DNA of 64,000 bases from positions 20,904,701-20,968,700 of the forward strand of contig OY540816.1 in assembly GCA_961205875.1 (NCBI GenBank). The letters are read 5' to 3'. A model generated the notes under the pieces. It did not search any database. It saw nothing but the letters and a program-made list of their open reading frames with translations, and was not told where the DNA came from. The position numbers and the translations under genes were made by a program. This document shows positions 11,575 to 25,240 of the stretch, in pieces (the stretch's first letter is position 1; the number at the start of each line of letters is the position of its first letter). The DNA comes from Sialis fuliginosa. Taxonomy: Eukaryota; Arthropoda; Insecta; Megaloptera; Sialidae.

Positions 11575-11850
11575 TGAACTAATTATCCGTAAAGGCAAAT
11601 ACAATTTTTTTCGTTGCGATCTAATTTCCCCGAGTCATTTTGTAAATTGTCTGTTAGGCGCCTTGTTTTACGTGCTAATGCCCTTTTGGCCACTTGCAAC
11701 AGTAATTATAAACAGATTTACTCATAAAGTGACAGTCATTGCGTCGGTAATAGGTCTACCTGTTGTACCGACAGACCCAGCACAAAGTTGTTATTATTAT
11801 TTGCCTTTCTTTTAACATATTAGCGTTAAATGCAACCTGTTTTTTGCATT
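11575..11850. other. Low-repeat intronic island with TAATTA sites
   Basis: More balanced composition than its surroundings, with no repeat match in the window. It has homeodomain-type core sites (AACTAATTATCCG near 11578, CAGTAATTATAAAC near 11700) and GGCGCCTTG near 11658. Candidate regulatory element of BarH; inference only. Confidence 0.25.
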
Positions 11851-12239
11851 TTGTTCCTTGTTTTTTACTTAATTCTATATGAGTGGACATATAAATTCAA
11901 TCGGGTTTTTTTTTGCTTTATTATGTATATATATATTGTTACATTGTTGGTATAATACAAGGGCGCAGATTCAATTTTTATTTAGAGGGAATTTAATAAA
12001 TATAAAAGATTTTAAAACAAAACTCGAAGAGAAACAAGGTTTTCTATATGTTAAAAAAAATGTTATAAAATTAAATTTTTCAAAATCTTGAGATGATTGA
12101 CCACCTGCCAGCAAATATATTGTCAAAATAAAATCAATGAATTAAACATTGCGAGTATAGGGATTACGCTAGCAATCTTAAATTTATTGATTCAATATAC
12201 CTAATATTTTTTTAGTTATTTATTAAATTTTGGTTTACT

Positions 12240-13085
12240 CATGTTTTTTTTTTATTTGCCGAGAGAAAACCTAAAGGGCTGTAACCAGAAAACGGCGCAT
12301 CCAAATGATTTGAAATTAATACGTAAAACTCGATCATTTTAAAGCCATTCCCAAGTTTCTGTGATTTATAATTCCAAAGTATTATGTCAACAAACATGAT
12401 ATTTTTATTTATTATTATTATACTTTATTTAAGGAGCTATATTTAGGAAACGGTTAATCTAAATAATTTGAAATTTTTTGACGTAAAACAAGACTATATA
12501 TTGATTATTTTAAGACCATTCCCAAGTTTCTATGATTTATAGTTTCCGAGTACTATGTCATCAAACATGAAACATTTTTAAGTATTGTTTTATTTTTAAC
12601 TTCACTTAAAAAGCTGTATTAGTAGAACGGGCGTTCCAAATAGTTTGACATTTTAATTTATAAAACTAGATCGTATATTGATCATTTTACGATCATTTCC
12701 AAGTTTCTATGATTTATAGTTCCGAAGTACTATGTCACCAAACATGAGACATATTTTTTATTGCACTTTACTTAAATAACTGTCTTTACGAAACGTTAGA
12801 TCCAAATTATTTGAAATTATAATATATAAAACTAGATCGTATAATATTGATCATTTTAAGACCATTCCCAAGTTTCTATGATTTATACTTCCCGAGTTCT
12901 ATGTCACCAAACATGAGACATATTTTTTATTGCACTTTACTTAAAGAGCTGTCTTTACGAAACGTTCGATTCAAATAATTTTAAATTACAATATATAAAA
13001 CTAGATCGTATATTGATCATTTTAAGACCATTCCCAAGTTTCTATGATTTATACTTCCCGAGTGCTATGTCACTAAACAGGGAAC
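12240..13085 (+). repeat. Five-unit tandem array, about 166-177 bp period
   Basis: Units are anchored by CCAAGTTTCT at 12351, 12522, 12699, 12868 and 13034 (periods 171, 177, 169 and 166). Each carries AAAACTAGATCGTATATTGA, TTTAAGACCATTCCCAAG, CTATGATTTATA and ACTATGTCACCAAACATG. Similarity increases toward the right-hand units. A stray related unit lies at 14085-14190. Confidence 0.9.
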
Positions 13086-13099
13086 AGTTTTTTTTAAAT

Positions 13100-13440
13100 T
13101 CACTCGTAGTATAGGTATCATAGCAAGCATTGTCTCGATTAAATCAGCTGCATCCATGTTGAATTTCTCTGCGATATCGTGCGTCTGAACATTCCGTCCA
13201 TTTAATTTCCGCGGCTCCATCATTATTTGAACAATCACGAGCCGCTATTGGAAACCGAGTGAGATATGTATTTAAGGGTACACTGAAACGTGTAATTTCA
13301 TACACAAGAGCAATTGGAGATGCAATTGTTGCTGCTGTATGGTTATAGATAGAGGTTACTTCTTCTTATTCTTATTCTTAACGCACGAAATACGGTTGTG
13401 GTGTGTGTGGGCTCTCTAGGCAATGGCGGTACATGGTAAA
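13100..13440. other. Low-repeat intronic island, higher complexity
   Basis: About 340 bp with even base composition and no repeat partner in the window (for example TTTAATTTCCGCGGCTCC near 13200). It has no long open frame, so coding is unlikely. Candidate conserved non-coding element. Confidence 0.3.
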
Positions 13441-13551
13441 GATAAATGAGTAATTCTATAGTCGATACGAAAAAATGTATTTAACTTATTGAATATTAAA
13501 TGGGATGCACAGATTAAAAATGTGCTTGTAAAATAATTTATACACTGTTTA

Positions 13552-13800
13552 AAAAATATCTGCCAAGTAAATGCACAGTGCTTCCTCGTGCTAAATTCAC
13601 CAATTGAACAATTTAAATAAAAACTGAAAAAAGTATTAAAAAAAAATTGCCTGGTATTGATTTCGAAATTTTTCTTAGAGGCACCTGATTATTTTTTCGT
13701 ATATTTTTTATTTTTTAACAAATTCAATCTAAATCTAAATTTATGTAAATGTAAAAATGACTTTTAAAACGTCAAAATGGCATTTAATTTAAAAAACAAA
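13552..13800 (-). repeat. Dispersed repeat family A, inverted copy
   Basis: On the plus strand it reads TGCCAAGTAAATGCACAGTG, then CTCGTGCTAAATTCACCA and onward to CACCTGATTATTTTTTCGTA, the reverse complement of the copies at 1951 and 11156. Confidence 0.75.
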
Positions 13801-14084
13801 ACACGATTTGTTAAAGCAATTTTTTTTAAATTCAAGCGATCTTTTAAAAAATAGCAAATATCAAAATTTCAAAAATCGGCTATGCATAGACTTAGCCACT
13901 GAGATTACGAAAATTTAGAAAAAAAATTTTGAGGAATCGCTGGGACAAGGTCGAAATAGTCGTTTCGAGAAACCTTTTGTTTAAATATTTTTGAATTTTT
14001 TTACTTAAAAAATTTTTTATAAAAAAATCTATTTTTTCCATCACAGTGATTTCCCCCTTAAAGTGCTCTAACTATTAAGTTGTT

Positions 14085-14190
14085 TATTAAAATTATTTGA
14101 AATTAGGTTAACAATTATTTCAAGATCACTCCCAAGTTTCCGTAGTTTATAGTTACAAAGTACTATGTCGTCAAGCAGACGTTTTTTTTT
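14085..14190 (+). repeat. Isolated relative of the 170-bp tandem unit
   Basis: About 100 bp matching one unit of the 12240-13085 array (ATTTCAAGATCACTCCCAAG, AGTACTATGTCGTCAAGCAG). It is separated from the array by about 1 kb that includes a family A repeat, so the array is older than some insertions in it or has spread. Confidence 0.6.
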
Positions 14191-16129
<1,939 letters not shown>

Positions 16130-16235
16130 TAGTTCGAAATTTTTCTTGAGACGCACCTGATTATTTTTTCGTATATTTTTAATTCTTTTACAATTTCAAT
16201 CTAAATCTAAATTTATGCAAATGTCAAAATAACAG
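16130..16235 (-). repeat. Dispersed repeat family A, partial inverted copy
   Basis: Carries the first third of family A in reverse complement (AGTTCGAAATTTTTCTTGAG, CACCTGATTATTTTTTCGTA). It sits only about 310 bp from exon 2 and is directly followed by a family B copy. Confidence 0.65.
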
Positions 16236-16239
16236 TTAA

Positions 16240-16715
16240 TTTTTTAAAACAAATTGAGATAAATCTTTGCAAGAGAATATTTTACAACAAACGTTGTAGA
16301 CCTATATTATAGGAAATTGAATGCTCTACAAAAAAGATTCTATACAATTTTCATGTAACACGTGTTGTTCTTAAGATATCTTGAAAAAATAAATATTTTG
16401 GGATATCACACTTCCCCTTACACACGATTTTGATGATTTTGAAATGGGACCGTCCTCAACCAACCAACCAAGTTTCATTAATATCGGTTCAGTGATTCAT
16501 GAGTTATGCGTGTGACAAGAATTCAGGGGACATACATACATACATACAGACAGACAGACAGACACGGAACGAAAAGTGTTTGTCTTGACCTGAAACAGAA
16601 TTTTGAATTCGAAGAACAATTTTTTTGTTTAATTTTAAAACAATCACAAATCTTCTCGTATCTTCGATATGGCGACGAAGCAAAATTACATTTCACATAC
16701 AAAGTTCTAATCTAA
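16240..16715 (+). repeat. Dispersed repeat family B, most complete copy
   Basis: Full order of family landmarks: AAATTGAGATAAATCTTTGC, GAAATTGAATGCTCTAC, TCTTAAGATATCTTG, ACCGTCCTCAACCAACC, GGTTCAGTGATTCATGAG, a (CATA)n(CAGA)n tract at 16537-16563, ACGGAACGAAAAG, and TCTTCTCGTATCTTCGATAT at the end. Likely the 3' portion of a LINE or a SINE derived from one. It is non-coding. Confidence 0.75.
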
Positions 16716-16779
16716 TAATGGTTTATAAACATATATAGATATAAATTGTTTCTGACTAAACAAACACACAAAACAAACC

Positions 16780-17193
16780 TAAAATAACCAAGATAAATTC
16801 ATGTCCCATTAAGGGTATTGTTATAACAGATTAACACCCCCGCAGAAGGGTACTTTATATTCCACCCCTATCGTCAACCTTAGCCCTCAGGGGTTACACA
16901 CACACTACACAAGGTTGGCCGCCCTTAACGCGTCGTTGACAAGTTTATACAAAAGAAACCCTTTTTGTGTTTTTATGTCGAGGCTGCTGACATCGGGTAA
17001 ATTTTGCGGTGGGTGTTGCACGATTTACGTTGTTTGCGTTGAAGAGTGCGCGTTTGTATGAGGCATTGTAAGCAGATAAGTGAGATTTTTATGAAGAGGT
17101 TGAAATTTGAAAGAAATTGACTATAGTTAATATTAAATAAAAATTGAAATTTTATTATATCAATTAAAATATTGTGAAATCTATGTAAACATA
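16780..17193. other. Intronic stretch with one more complex patch
   Basis: 16800-16990 is of even composition (AACACCCCCGCAGAAGGGTA, CGCCCTTAACGCGTCGTTGA) with no repeat partner. The rest is AT-rich. No gene was seen. Confidence 0.25.
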
Positions 17194-17591
17194 TAAGGTA
17201 TTGGCACCAGTCTTGGATCATACCCCAGTGTTGGTCACTGGTTTAATGAAATGTACTAAATTATAAATATTTGTTGATATTTTGATTATTGCCATTACTG
17301 AATCATAATCTATAAACACTTATAACTGTAAAACAGTAATTTTTTTTTTCGTTCCGTGTCTGTCTGTCTGTCTGTCCCCTGAACTCGTTGAGGACGGTCC
17401 CATTTCAAAATCATAAAAATCGTGTGTAAGGGGGAAGGGTGATATCCCAAAATATTAATTTTTTCAAGATATCTCAAGAACAACACATATACATTTTGTA
17501 GAGCATTCAATTAGAAAAAAAATAGCCCATCAATTCCAAAAATACAGTATTCCTTGCTCTTAAAGTAGCCAAGACTGGTGCCAGTACCTTA
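17194..17591 (+). mobile_element. MITE family E copy interrupted by a nested repeat
   Basis: Starts TAAGGTATTGGCACCAGTCT and ends ACTGGTGCCAGTACCTTA, with TA at both borders. The interior is largely replaced by an inverted family B tail at about 17338-17520, which includes a CTGT tract. This is a nested insertion with part of the MITE interior missing. Confidence 0.8.
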
Positions 17592-17759
17592 TCTATGAAT
17601 TTAGTATGCGTAGAAATTATTTTTTTTAAATCCATAGACAACATAAGACTGAAAATTTAATATATCAACAATTCTTTATACCTGGCTAAAATTAATTTCT
17701 ATATATGAATATTCATGATCTACGTTATAAAATCATGCTTTCCTGATGTTTAGTTTTAT

Positions 17760-18200
17760 ATAAATAACCGCGGAAGCCTTGACAATTCACAATCAAACAT
17801 TTACGACGACATTTTTCAAGCGTCGGTATTTTTATCGATCATGCGGAGATGGCTATGACAGTGAGTGTGTGGGGGGGGGAGGAGGAGGGGGGGGGTATCT
17901 CGCGACCAATCACAGAGCGCCGTCAGGACGCCTCCCGTCTGAAAAGTGATGCAACTGCGTCGGATCTATGCAACACACTCCTGACCAATTATATATTAAT
18001 GTACAAATCTTCCAGATTATTTCTGGAAAATGGCAGAACCGAATTTGAAATAATAGAAAAGTTATGATACTTTGACGTCATTTTGACCTTTTTCGCAAGT
18101 ACCTACTGTACTTACACATCTTGCTTGCACTCATCTTTATCAACCGACGTTACTGCTGTGTTTGTTTTGTCGAACGTACTGTGACGATATAAAACTATAA
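17760..18200. other. Low-repeat intronic island with G-runs
   Basis: Contains CCGCGGAAGCC near 17770, G-runs at about 17871-17895 and an even-composition patch (ACCAATCACAGAGCGCCGTC near 17906). A 72-codon open frame here has no recognisable domain. Candidate regulatory sequence only. Confidence 0.25.
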
Positions 18201-18289
18201 GCTAAGACATTGTATGAAAATTCCACTAATTGTAATTTGTTGTTTAATATTACTGGCTACTGCTCAGCTCCATGATAGATTAGCGTGTT

Positions 18290-18570
18290 GATATATATTT
18301 TAAACTGAGTCTGGAATATTAGGCTTTCTAACAGTGAAAGTCCCATCAAAATCGGTGCAGTAATTTTAGAGTTTAATGAAAAAATATAATGAAGAGTACT
18401 TCTTTATCTAGCAAATATCTGTCTTTGTTTGATACATGGAGAAATGATTTAAATATTATAATAATCAAATAGGAGGAGCCTAAGTTTATGATAAGCGAAT
18501 TTCAATGAAAACTAGTCGACCACTTCTGCATGCTACTCTATATAAAAAAAATATCAATATGAGAACTTCC
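18290..18570 (+). repeat. Dispersed repeat family F, copy 1
   Basis: Contains GGCTTTCTAACAGTGAAAGT, CAAAATCGGTGCAGTAATTT, TACATGGAGAAATGATTTAA and AAACTAGTCGACCACTTCTG. The last two phrases recur inverted at 50945-51090, and the first at 21650-22050. Decayed transposon sequence. Confidence 0.55.
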
Positions 18571-20970
18571 TGCTTTTTTGAAGTGGGTTAAAAACAAAAT
18601 AACTAACGTCTTTTAGTTATTCGTTTTTAATATCATGGATTTTGAAAAGGTAATAATAATTTTATATCATAATAATTTAAAACAGTTACTGTTTTTTTTT
18701 ATGTATATTCACCTAATTAATTATAATTAAATCATAAAACTTTATTTCGCGCTTAATTCTAAAAGCTATAAAGAAAATATACATATCTATGTGAAAGAAA
18801 AAACTATTAAAAATGCATTACACATTTTAATATACATTTAAACAACTATATTAAACTCATATTACAAATTCAAATCAACATTATTGAAAGGTTAAAAAAT
18901 CATATAATCGGTAACTATTATTTCATTTTTCCGTGAAAGAAAAAATATCATGTTTTCTATAAGTGTAACTAAATCTCTTCTAACAATCAGAAACCACCCC
19001 TCACCTTGTCACATGAAAAACAAAGACACCAAACGCCCAACTCATTTACCGTCTCACTTTCTCACATGCTAAAATTCCGATTTCGTGAAATCAATATCCG
19101 AATACTTGTTAAACAAAGACGGATATCGGGGTGTGGATGTAACCCGATGATTCTGTCTTTGTTTAGGAGGGTGTGAGGATTGTTCTGATGCATGGTTCGC
19201 GTGTTCGTATCCCTCTTTTGATTGTAATAGGCCAATTATATTATGAGTGTATAGCGTGCTACACCATCCCATTGATAATTACTGTAAACGCGGCCGAATT
19301 AATGTACACCCCCATACCCCCACCTCTTGAAACCAACCCCTACTCGAATAAGGGTAGTCTGTTGTCAGATTGCTACAGATCCTACTACTTTTGTATTGAA
19401 TTCGTAAAATGCAAACAGAATTTGGTACCCTGTAGAAAACTTTAACATGTTCTGATTCATTATTGCCTATAGCCGAAACCTCTGGTCCTAGAAACGTGAA
19501 ATTTTATGGGTGTCTTTCTTTTCTGACGCAACCACCCACTAAGAAAGGATTTTTTGATAATCAACCCCTAAGGGGGTAAAAGAGGATGTAAAAGTTTGTA
19601 TGGGAAAAAATATTTTTTGGTCGGATTTACTTGAAACTTAAAATAAATACTCTTCAATACAAACAATGAAAGACGTGGATATGGTCCCTTATCGCAGTAC
19701 AAAGAACTAAATATTTACATTTATCTGCAATTTCATTGATTTCCTGATATACCGTAACTATTTTCTATATTCGGTATATATACTTCATATAGTTATTATA
19801 TATTATAGTGAAAATTAAAATCAAAATAAGTTTTTCTTAAATAAAAAAGCAGAAATGATATTTCTTAATAATCGTCGCTTTAAAAATGAAATAAACTGGA
19901 AACACTTAACCCTGCGGGTTTATGACCGCAATCAGAAAAAACAGTGTAGTTGATTTTTAATGGCACTAAAAGTTTTATCAGTGTAGATCTACAATGCGCA
20001 GCACGAAATACAAAATGTCGCTTTGTAAAGTTTATTTTAAAAATAAGCATAAACGACATTTAAATTACCGATATTCGGTGCATGCAACGTGTACTGGACA
20101 ACACCCCCCCCCCCCCCTTCTCTCTCCCGTACCACCCACAAGCGCGACTTTTATACTACCCCCTCCCGTTTTAACCCTTATTGATGCAGAGATTTTGTTA
20201 TAAAATAAATATAAATTTTATGTAAGCTTGTGGAACAACTGAATGTTGTTACTTGTGGATCTGCCCGTCAAAAATGACGAAAATACAGATTAGAAATGAA
20301 ATTTTGGAGTTTCATAAACAAATTATTGAAAAAATATTTTTTTATTGTTGCTTTATTATGGCTACCACGAGAAAATTGTTCATTATACTAAAAAATAATT
20401 AGAATATAAGTTATAGATAAAAATATTCCCTATAACTTTTATTTGAAATATTTTTTTCTATTACGCACCGTTTCAAAAATAATTAGAAAATTCAAAAATG
20501 GACAAGAGTAAACATTCGTTTTCAGTTAAAACCGACAGACACACAGACATTATTGAAATAATATTAGATTAGGAAAGACTATAGATACATAACAAACAAT
20601 ATGAAACTGTTACCAAAATTTGACGGCGGTCATCTTTTCTTAAATGTCACTTTCGTCACTTCCATGCATATTACCCCAGAAGCGTCAGTTGAAAATTTAT
20701 AATATGTAAATATGCGTTGTTATTTGTCCTATATATTTCTTTGTCTAAGAAAATAATAATCAAAAATCGATTCAGGGGCCCTCAAAATGTGAAATTTCGT
20801 TGAAATCTTGATTTTTGTATGAATGAAAAAAAATGTATGTTAAAAAAATTGTTAATCCTAGCCCAAATTTATTTAAAAAAAAGGTGATATAAAATGCTAC
20901 GCTATGTTCATTTATTAGTTGGGGAAATATAACACATGTAAAATACCCCAGTAGCACGCTTAAACGCTAT
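18571..20970. other. Long AT-rich intronic stretch
   Basis: No gene. Notable only for patches at 19120-19330 and a C12 run near 20104. The open frames here are short and of random composition. Confidence 0.3.
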
Positions 20971-20974
20971 ACAT

Positions 20975-21195
20975 CAATCCTGACGTTTGAACAACAGAGA
21001 TAACATATCACAAGCACTGTGTAAAACAATCTACCCTCTCACTCGTTAATATCGCACGAACAGACCTCAATCGTCTTTTGTTTTAAATACAACGACTGTT
21101 CAACGACAGAGATAGCATATCGCAATCACTATACAAAACGGTATTGCTCTCTTGTTCTTTAACATCGCGCGAATAATCAGCAATCGGCTTTTGTT
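20975..21195 (+). repeat. Diverged two-unit tandem repeat, about 120 bp
   Basis: Two units share ACAGAGATAACATATC / ACAGAGATAGCATATCGCA, TAATATCGCACGAA / AACATCGCGCGAA and CTTTTGTTTTAAA. Divergence is high, so the duplication is old. Confidence 0.6.
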
Positions 21196-21594
21196 TTAGA
21201 ATTAGATGTAAAACAGAGATGGGAGATGTAATTTGTTTGGAAAATTTACACATTGTCTCATTTGCATAAGTATTTTAAATTGGTTGAAATGTTAATTTAA
21301 TTGTGGCATTAGTAGACGAAGATGGGGTATACTGATTACGGGTTTATTAAAGCATGTTTTCTTATTTTATTATTTTTTAATTAGTCTATGAATTGAAGTT
21401 GGAAAAATATACACATTTAACTGTAAAATTTTATTCTTACGAATAACGAAAAATGACATTTTTTTATTTTTAATATTTTATAATGAAGTCAAATACACTT
21501 AATATCAGTGGCGCACTAATGTAATTTCTCAATGTACATTATTGTACCGCTACAAATATATTTAAAATTATTAGGGCATTATGGTATTTTACAG

Positions 21595-22050
21595 ACAATA
21601 AAACTTAGATAATTTTTAAAAATTGTGGACACTAAAACTACCAAACTGATTTTGATGGAACTTTCACTATTAGAAAATCTAAAATTCCAGAATTAGTTTA
21701 GACTACATGATAACTGATTTAGGGCTGGTACGTAAATCAGTAAAGAAAGGGTTAAAAAAAGTTTATAATCGATTTTGTTCTAATTAAAATATATGAAAAT
21801 GTATTATTTATGTAATTCAATTATATTGAATAATAAAAATAACAATAATAATAAAAATATATATTTTTTTAATACGTTCCTGACCTGATTATTCAATATA
21901 ATTTTGCATTTTCTTACATTTTCATATATTTTAATTATAAATTTTCCTTAACCCTTTCATTACTGAATTACGTTCAGCCCTACATCAGTTATCATACAGT
22001 ATAAACTATATAATTCTACGATTTTAGGCTTTCTAACAGAAATAAATTTA
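21595..22050. repeat. Inverted repeat around a (AAT)n centre
   Basis: The left arm (TTTTGATGGAACTTTCACTA, ATAACTGATTTAGGGCTG, AAAATATATGAAAATG) and right arm (CATTTTCATATATTTTAATT, CAGCCCTACATCAGTTATCA, TTTAGGCTTTCTAACAG) are imperfect reverse complements of about 150-190 bp. Probably a foldback transposon. Confidence 0.6.
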
Positions 22051-23089
22051 AAAAATAAATACTCTCCTTCTATTTATAAAATTACAATAATAATAATAAT
22101 AAAAAAAACTATCAACATATTTTTTTAATCTATATTAATTTCCTTCATTCTTTTCCTTTCGTCCATCAACAAAAAATAAAACACATCAAGCGTAAAAAAA
22201 TATACGTCATATCGAAAATACCAACTTCATTACATTTATCATATTATCAAAATAACTATAATAAATAATCGAAGTATGCTATGACATTTATATACTACAC
22301 GCACACGATCAAAGAATCAATAACAAAGACAGACATACCAGAACCAATATAATATAATATATTTATCTCTTTCTCTCACACCCGATATCAGTACGGTTTA
22401 TATTTTATTTATTGTTTTTCTGATACCATTATGTCAGTATGCGTTAACACTTGTGAAAATTGCTTTTCATGTGTTTTCTTGTATATAATCAAGTGGATTT
22501 TCTCTGGGAAACTCTTTGTGAGGTATAGCTCGTTAGCTTTTACAATATTATCCGGATATTTCATGAAAGGGGAAAGGGGAGACGGGTGTCTACAATTTAA
22601 AGTAATTTTTCAAGTAAATGTGTTTTTCTTTTTTGTATATGTTGTATTGTTATTTCCTTATTACTGTAATTTAATTTTTCACAGTGAGAGAAATGGGCGG
22701 ACTGCTTTTATTTATTTTATTTGGCTTCCCGAATATATGTTGAAAAATATATAAGGATGGAAAATTATATACTTTTATAAGAAATTTTACAATTTTATAC
22801 ATATTACAGTTAAAATTATAAATTCCGGGCACTCACGCTGTGATATGTAAACATCTGTTCCACATAAATGTATACCTACTAAATTTAAAACCGATTTTAT
22901 GTATTTTATGCCTTTATACTGATGTGAGATAATGCAAGTTGAAAATATAGACTTGCCCGTATTTTATATAAAACACGTTTACAGCGACTTAAATATTACA
23001 GTTAGGTATATACTTTCGCGGAATTTTACGTGAAACTAATTAAACATACAAAATTTTGGTTTATCTCTTATAGTTTAGATAATTTAGGT
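22051..23089. other. AT-rich intronic stretch, nothing recognised
   Basis: A 107-codon open frame at 22431-22754 is Phe/Tyr/Ile-rich with no recognisable domain, and I do not call it a gene. Confidence 0.3.
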
Positions 23090-23425
23090 CCACGCGTTCA
23101 GTTTTTTTTAACAAGTGCGGCTAATTTAATCACTGCTTAGCTCTTTTGAGTGATAGCGTGATTAAATGTATTCTATAGCACTTCTGAGATTTCTAGGAAC
23201 ACGTTGGTGCATGTTTCATTGAAATCGGTCCAGTAGTTTTTATGTTACATAATATAAAAAAAAAGTCCCCACTGCACGATTTTCTCAATAACTACTGAAC
23301 GGATTTTATTCCGGTTTTCACTAAACGATAGAGTCTTTCACAGATAAGGTTGAGGTGTATAATTTGTGGAAATTTGTAGAAATTTGGTGTAAATTTCATA
23401 TAGTCTCAAAAGAACCAAATATGAA
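23090..23425 (+). repeat. LINE-tail-like relic
   Basis: Carries GAAATCGGTCCAGTAGTTTT and ACTACTGAACGGATTTTATT, stock phrases of decayed RTE/CR1-like LINE tails in insect genomes. No reverse-transcriptase coding remains. Confidence 0.4.
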
Positions 23426-23433
23426 TTAGGTAC

Positions 23434-23512
23434 GGATCTTGGATTCTGGGTGTAAACCGCGTCAATTTGGTCGTGTTCTCGGTCAACGTTTCGTCACAAC
23501 CAGAAGCCAAGA
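23434..23512 (-). mobile_element. Penelope-like terminal fragment, copy 2
   Basis: GGATCTTGGATTCTGGGTGT on one side and CCAGAAGCCAAGATCC on the other form inverted ends around TGACGAAACGTTGACC (minus strand). This matches the better copy at 48953-49077 but lacks the CTGAAGA box. Confidence 0.5.
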
Positions 23513-23883
23513 TCCATATTAAGATCACCGCGGAAGCCTCAAGAGTTGTATGAATTATAGGTATATTAAATAAACACATATTTTATTTTACAAATATTTG
23601 TTGTGTTGGTGGAGTCGAGAGTCCTAGCCCCGTGTCTATTACCGAGGGTGACGAATCTGATAATAACACGATCATAGATGGCGGTGACCAGATTCGGCTG
23701 TCGGACAAAACGGTCGCTCTGAATGTGTGTATGTACATATATATGTGTAAGTGTGTTTGATGGTGGAGGCTCACGCAAATGTGAGTGTAAAATAAATAAA
23801 ATGAACTAGTTTTTATGTGTAGGTAGTGGGTTATACCTGCTAAATTCTTAATTATTTGTTGGTACATATTATATTTAAAAAAA

Positions 23884-24035
23884 AACATCTGCCAAGTAAA
23901 TGCATAGTGCTTCCTCGTGGTAAATTCACTAAAGGTAGTTAATTATTCAACAATTTAAATAAAAACCGATAATGTTGAGATAAATTGCCTGGAATTGGTT
24001 AACCATTTAATTTTTATACAATTTTACTAAATAAA
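23884..24035 (-). repeat. Dispersed repeat family A, inverted partial copy
   Basis: TGCCAAGTAAATGCATAGTG, CTCGTGGTAAATTCACTA, AAATTGCCTGGAATTGGTTA: the right half of family A in reverse complement. Confidence 0.7.
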
Positions 24036-24189
24036 TATCGGTATGGAGAACCATATATGACTTCCATGTTCTTTCTATCTTTTTAAATAATTTTTAAATA
24101 TACATTTTTTTAAATATTTTATTTATATAACCTACTACTATGAATATACATATCGTAATACATTAAAAAACATATATACTTACGACGGT

Positions 24190-24560
24190 TACAGCTCTTT
24201 TTGCCATTTGTATATAAATATTAGTTTTCTAATGTCAAAAACATAATTCACATTCGTAGAAAAACTAATTTGACAATTTGAATTTAGTTGCATTTGTTTC
24301 CAAAGAAACATGAATTAATGACATATTAGTATTTAAAATTCAAATTTTAAGTGTGTTTTTCACCCCTTTAATGGCTGTTTAGGCACGTACAAATAATAAA
24401 TGTCCCTTAGATTCAATTGAACTGCAAATGTACCAAATCTTATCAAAATTAGTGAGATAATACTCGCAATGTTCACTTTTTAGACGAAAAAAGTTACAAA
24501 ATTTCGAATATTTTCAAAACCCCTAATCCGATTAATACCAAAATCAATAGGTCTAGAGTA
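24190..24560 (+). repeat. Dispersed repeat family G, copy 1
   Basis: Shares TTTGCCATTTGTATATAAAT, TTAATGGCTGTTTAGGCACG, CAAATGTACCAAATCTTATC and CCAAAATCAATAGGTCTAGA with 51899-52220. Non-coding dispersed repeat of unknown class. Confidence 0.75.
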
Positions 24561-25223
24561 CACAGTGATACAAATATTTTCCCCAAAAATAATTCAGATC
24601 GGTGCATTTTTACAGTAGTTATCGTGAACGAAAGAAAATTCTACATCCAGACACACGCACAGCCGCCATGCGGAAATTAACTTTTCTTTAAGTTTTCAAG
24701 TTAGTACATTCAGAATCTGTCTGTAGCGACGCCAGTGTTCAAATGAATAAATCAAATTTTTGAAATCGGAGGTAAAATTATTTTCTGCTTTTAGAAATGA
24801 TCACACAGCTTCCTCTTTTCATTTGGATACGACACTGAAGCAATAAAAAAATGTATTTTGAGTACATAAATAAAAGCAACAAAAATAATTAATAATTCAA
24901 TTTATATGAACATGTTCATTGTACCATAGAATAAAAACCTCATACATTTTTTAATAAATGAATAAAACAATAAGATCATTTTCCATGCAAATAGTTTGTT
25001 AAAGCTCGTGAACGCTACCAATTTACAGAAAATTACACGTTTCCAATTTCAGCCGTTTTCCATGAAATTTAAAAACTGTTGGCCGTAAATCAAAATTGCG
25101 TAAAATGCTTTCATAAACGTACCGTGTTTATTATTCAAATGTTTGCGCGAAACAAAAGCCTACCTATGTGGATACTGTGTTTATAAACCAGTGGCGGGGC
25201 GATGTAAAAAATAATTACATATA
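24561..25223. other. AT-rich intronic stretch
   Basis: Near 24790-24845 there is a faint family-B-like tail (GATCACACAGCTTCC, GATACGACACTGAAGC). Nothing else was recognised. Confidence 0.3.
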
Positions 25224-25225
25224 AA

Positions 25226-25240
25226 TAACTAGCTGTTTAT
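25226..25240. repeat. Left 15-bp target-site duplication of the hammerhead insert
   Basis: TAACTAGCTGTTTAT, repeated exactly at 25391-25405. The bases before the two copies differ (A versus G), so the direct repeat is exactly 15 bp. Confidence 0.8.

Noticed and set aside
22431..22754. 107-codon plus-strand frame
   Set aside because: Hydrophobic, AT-driven composition with no recognised domain, signal structure or splice partners.
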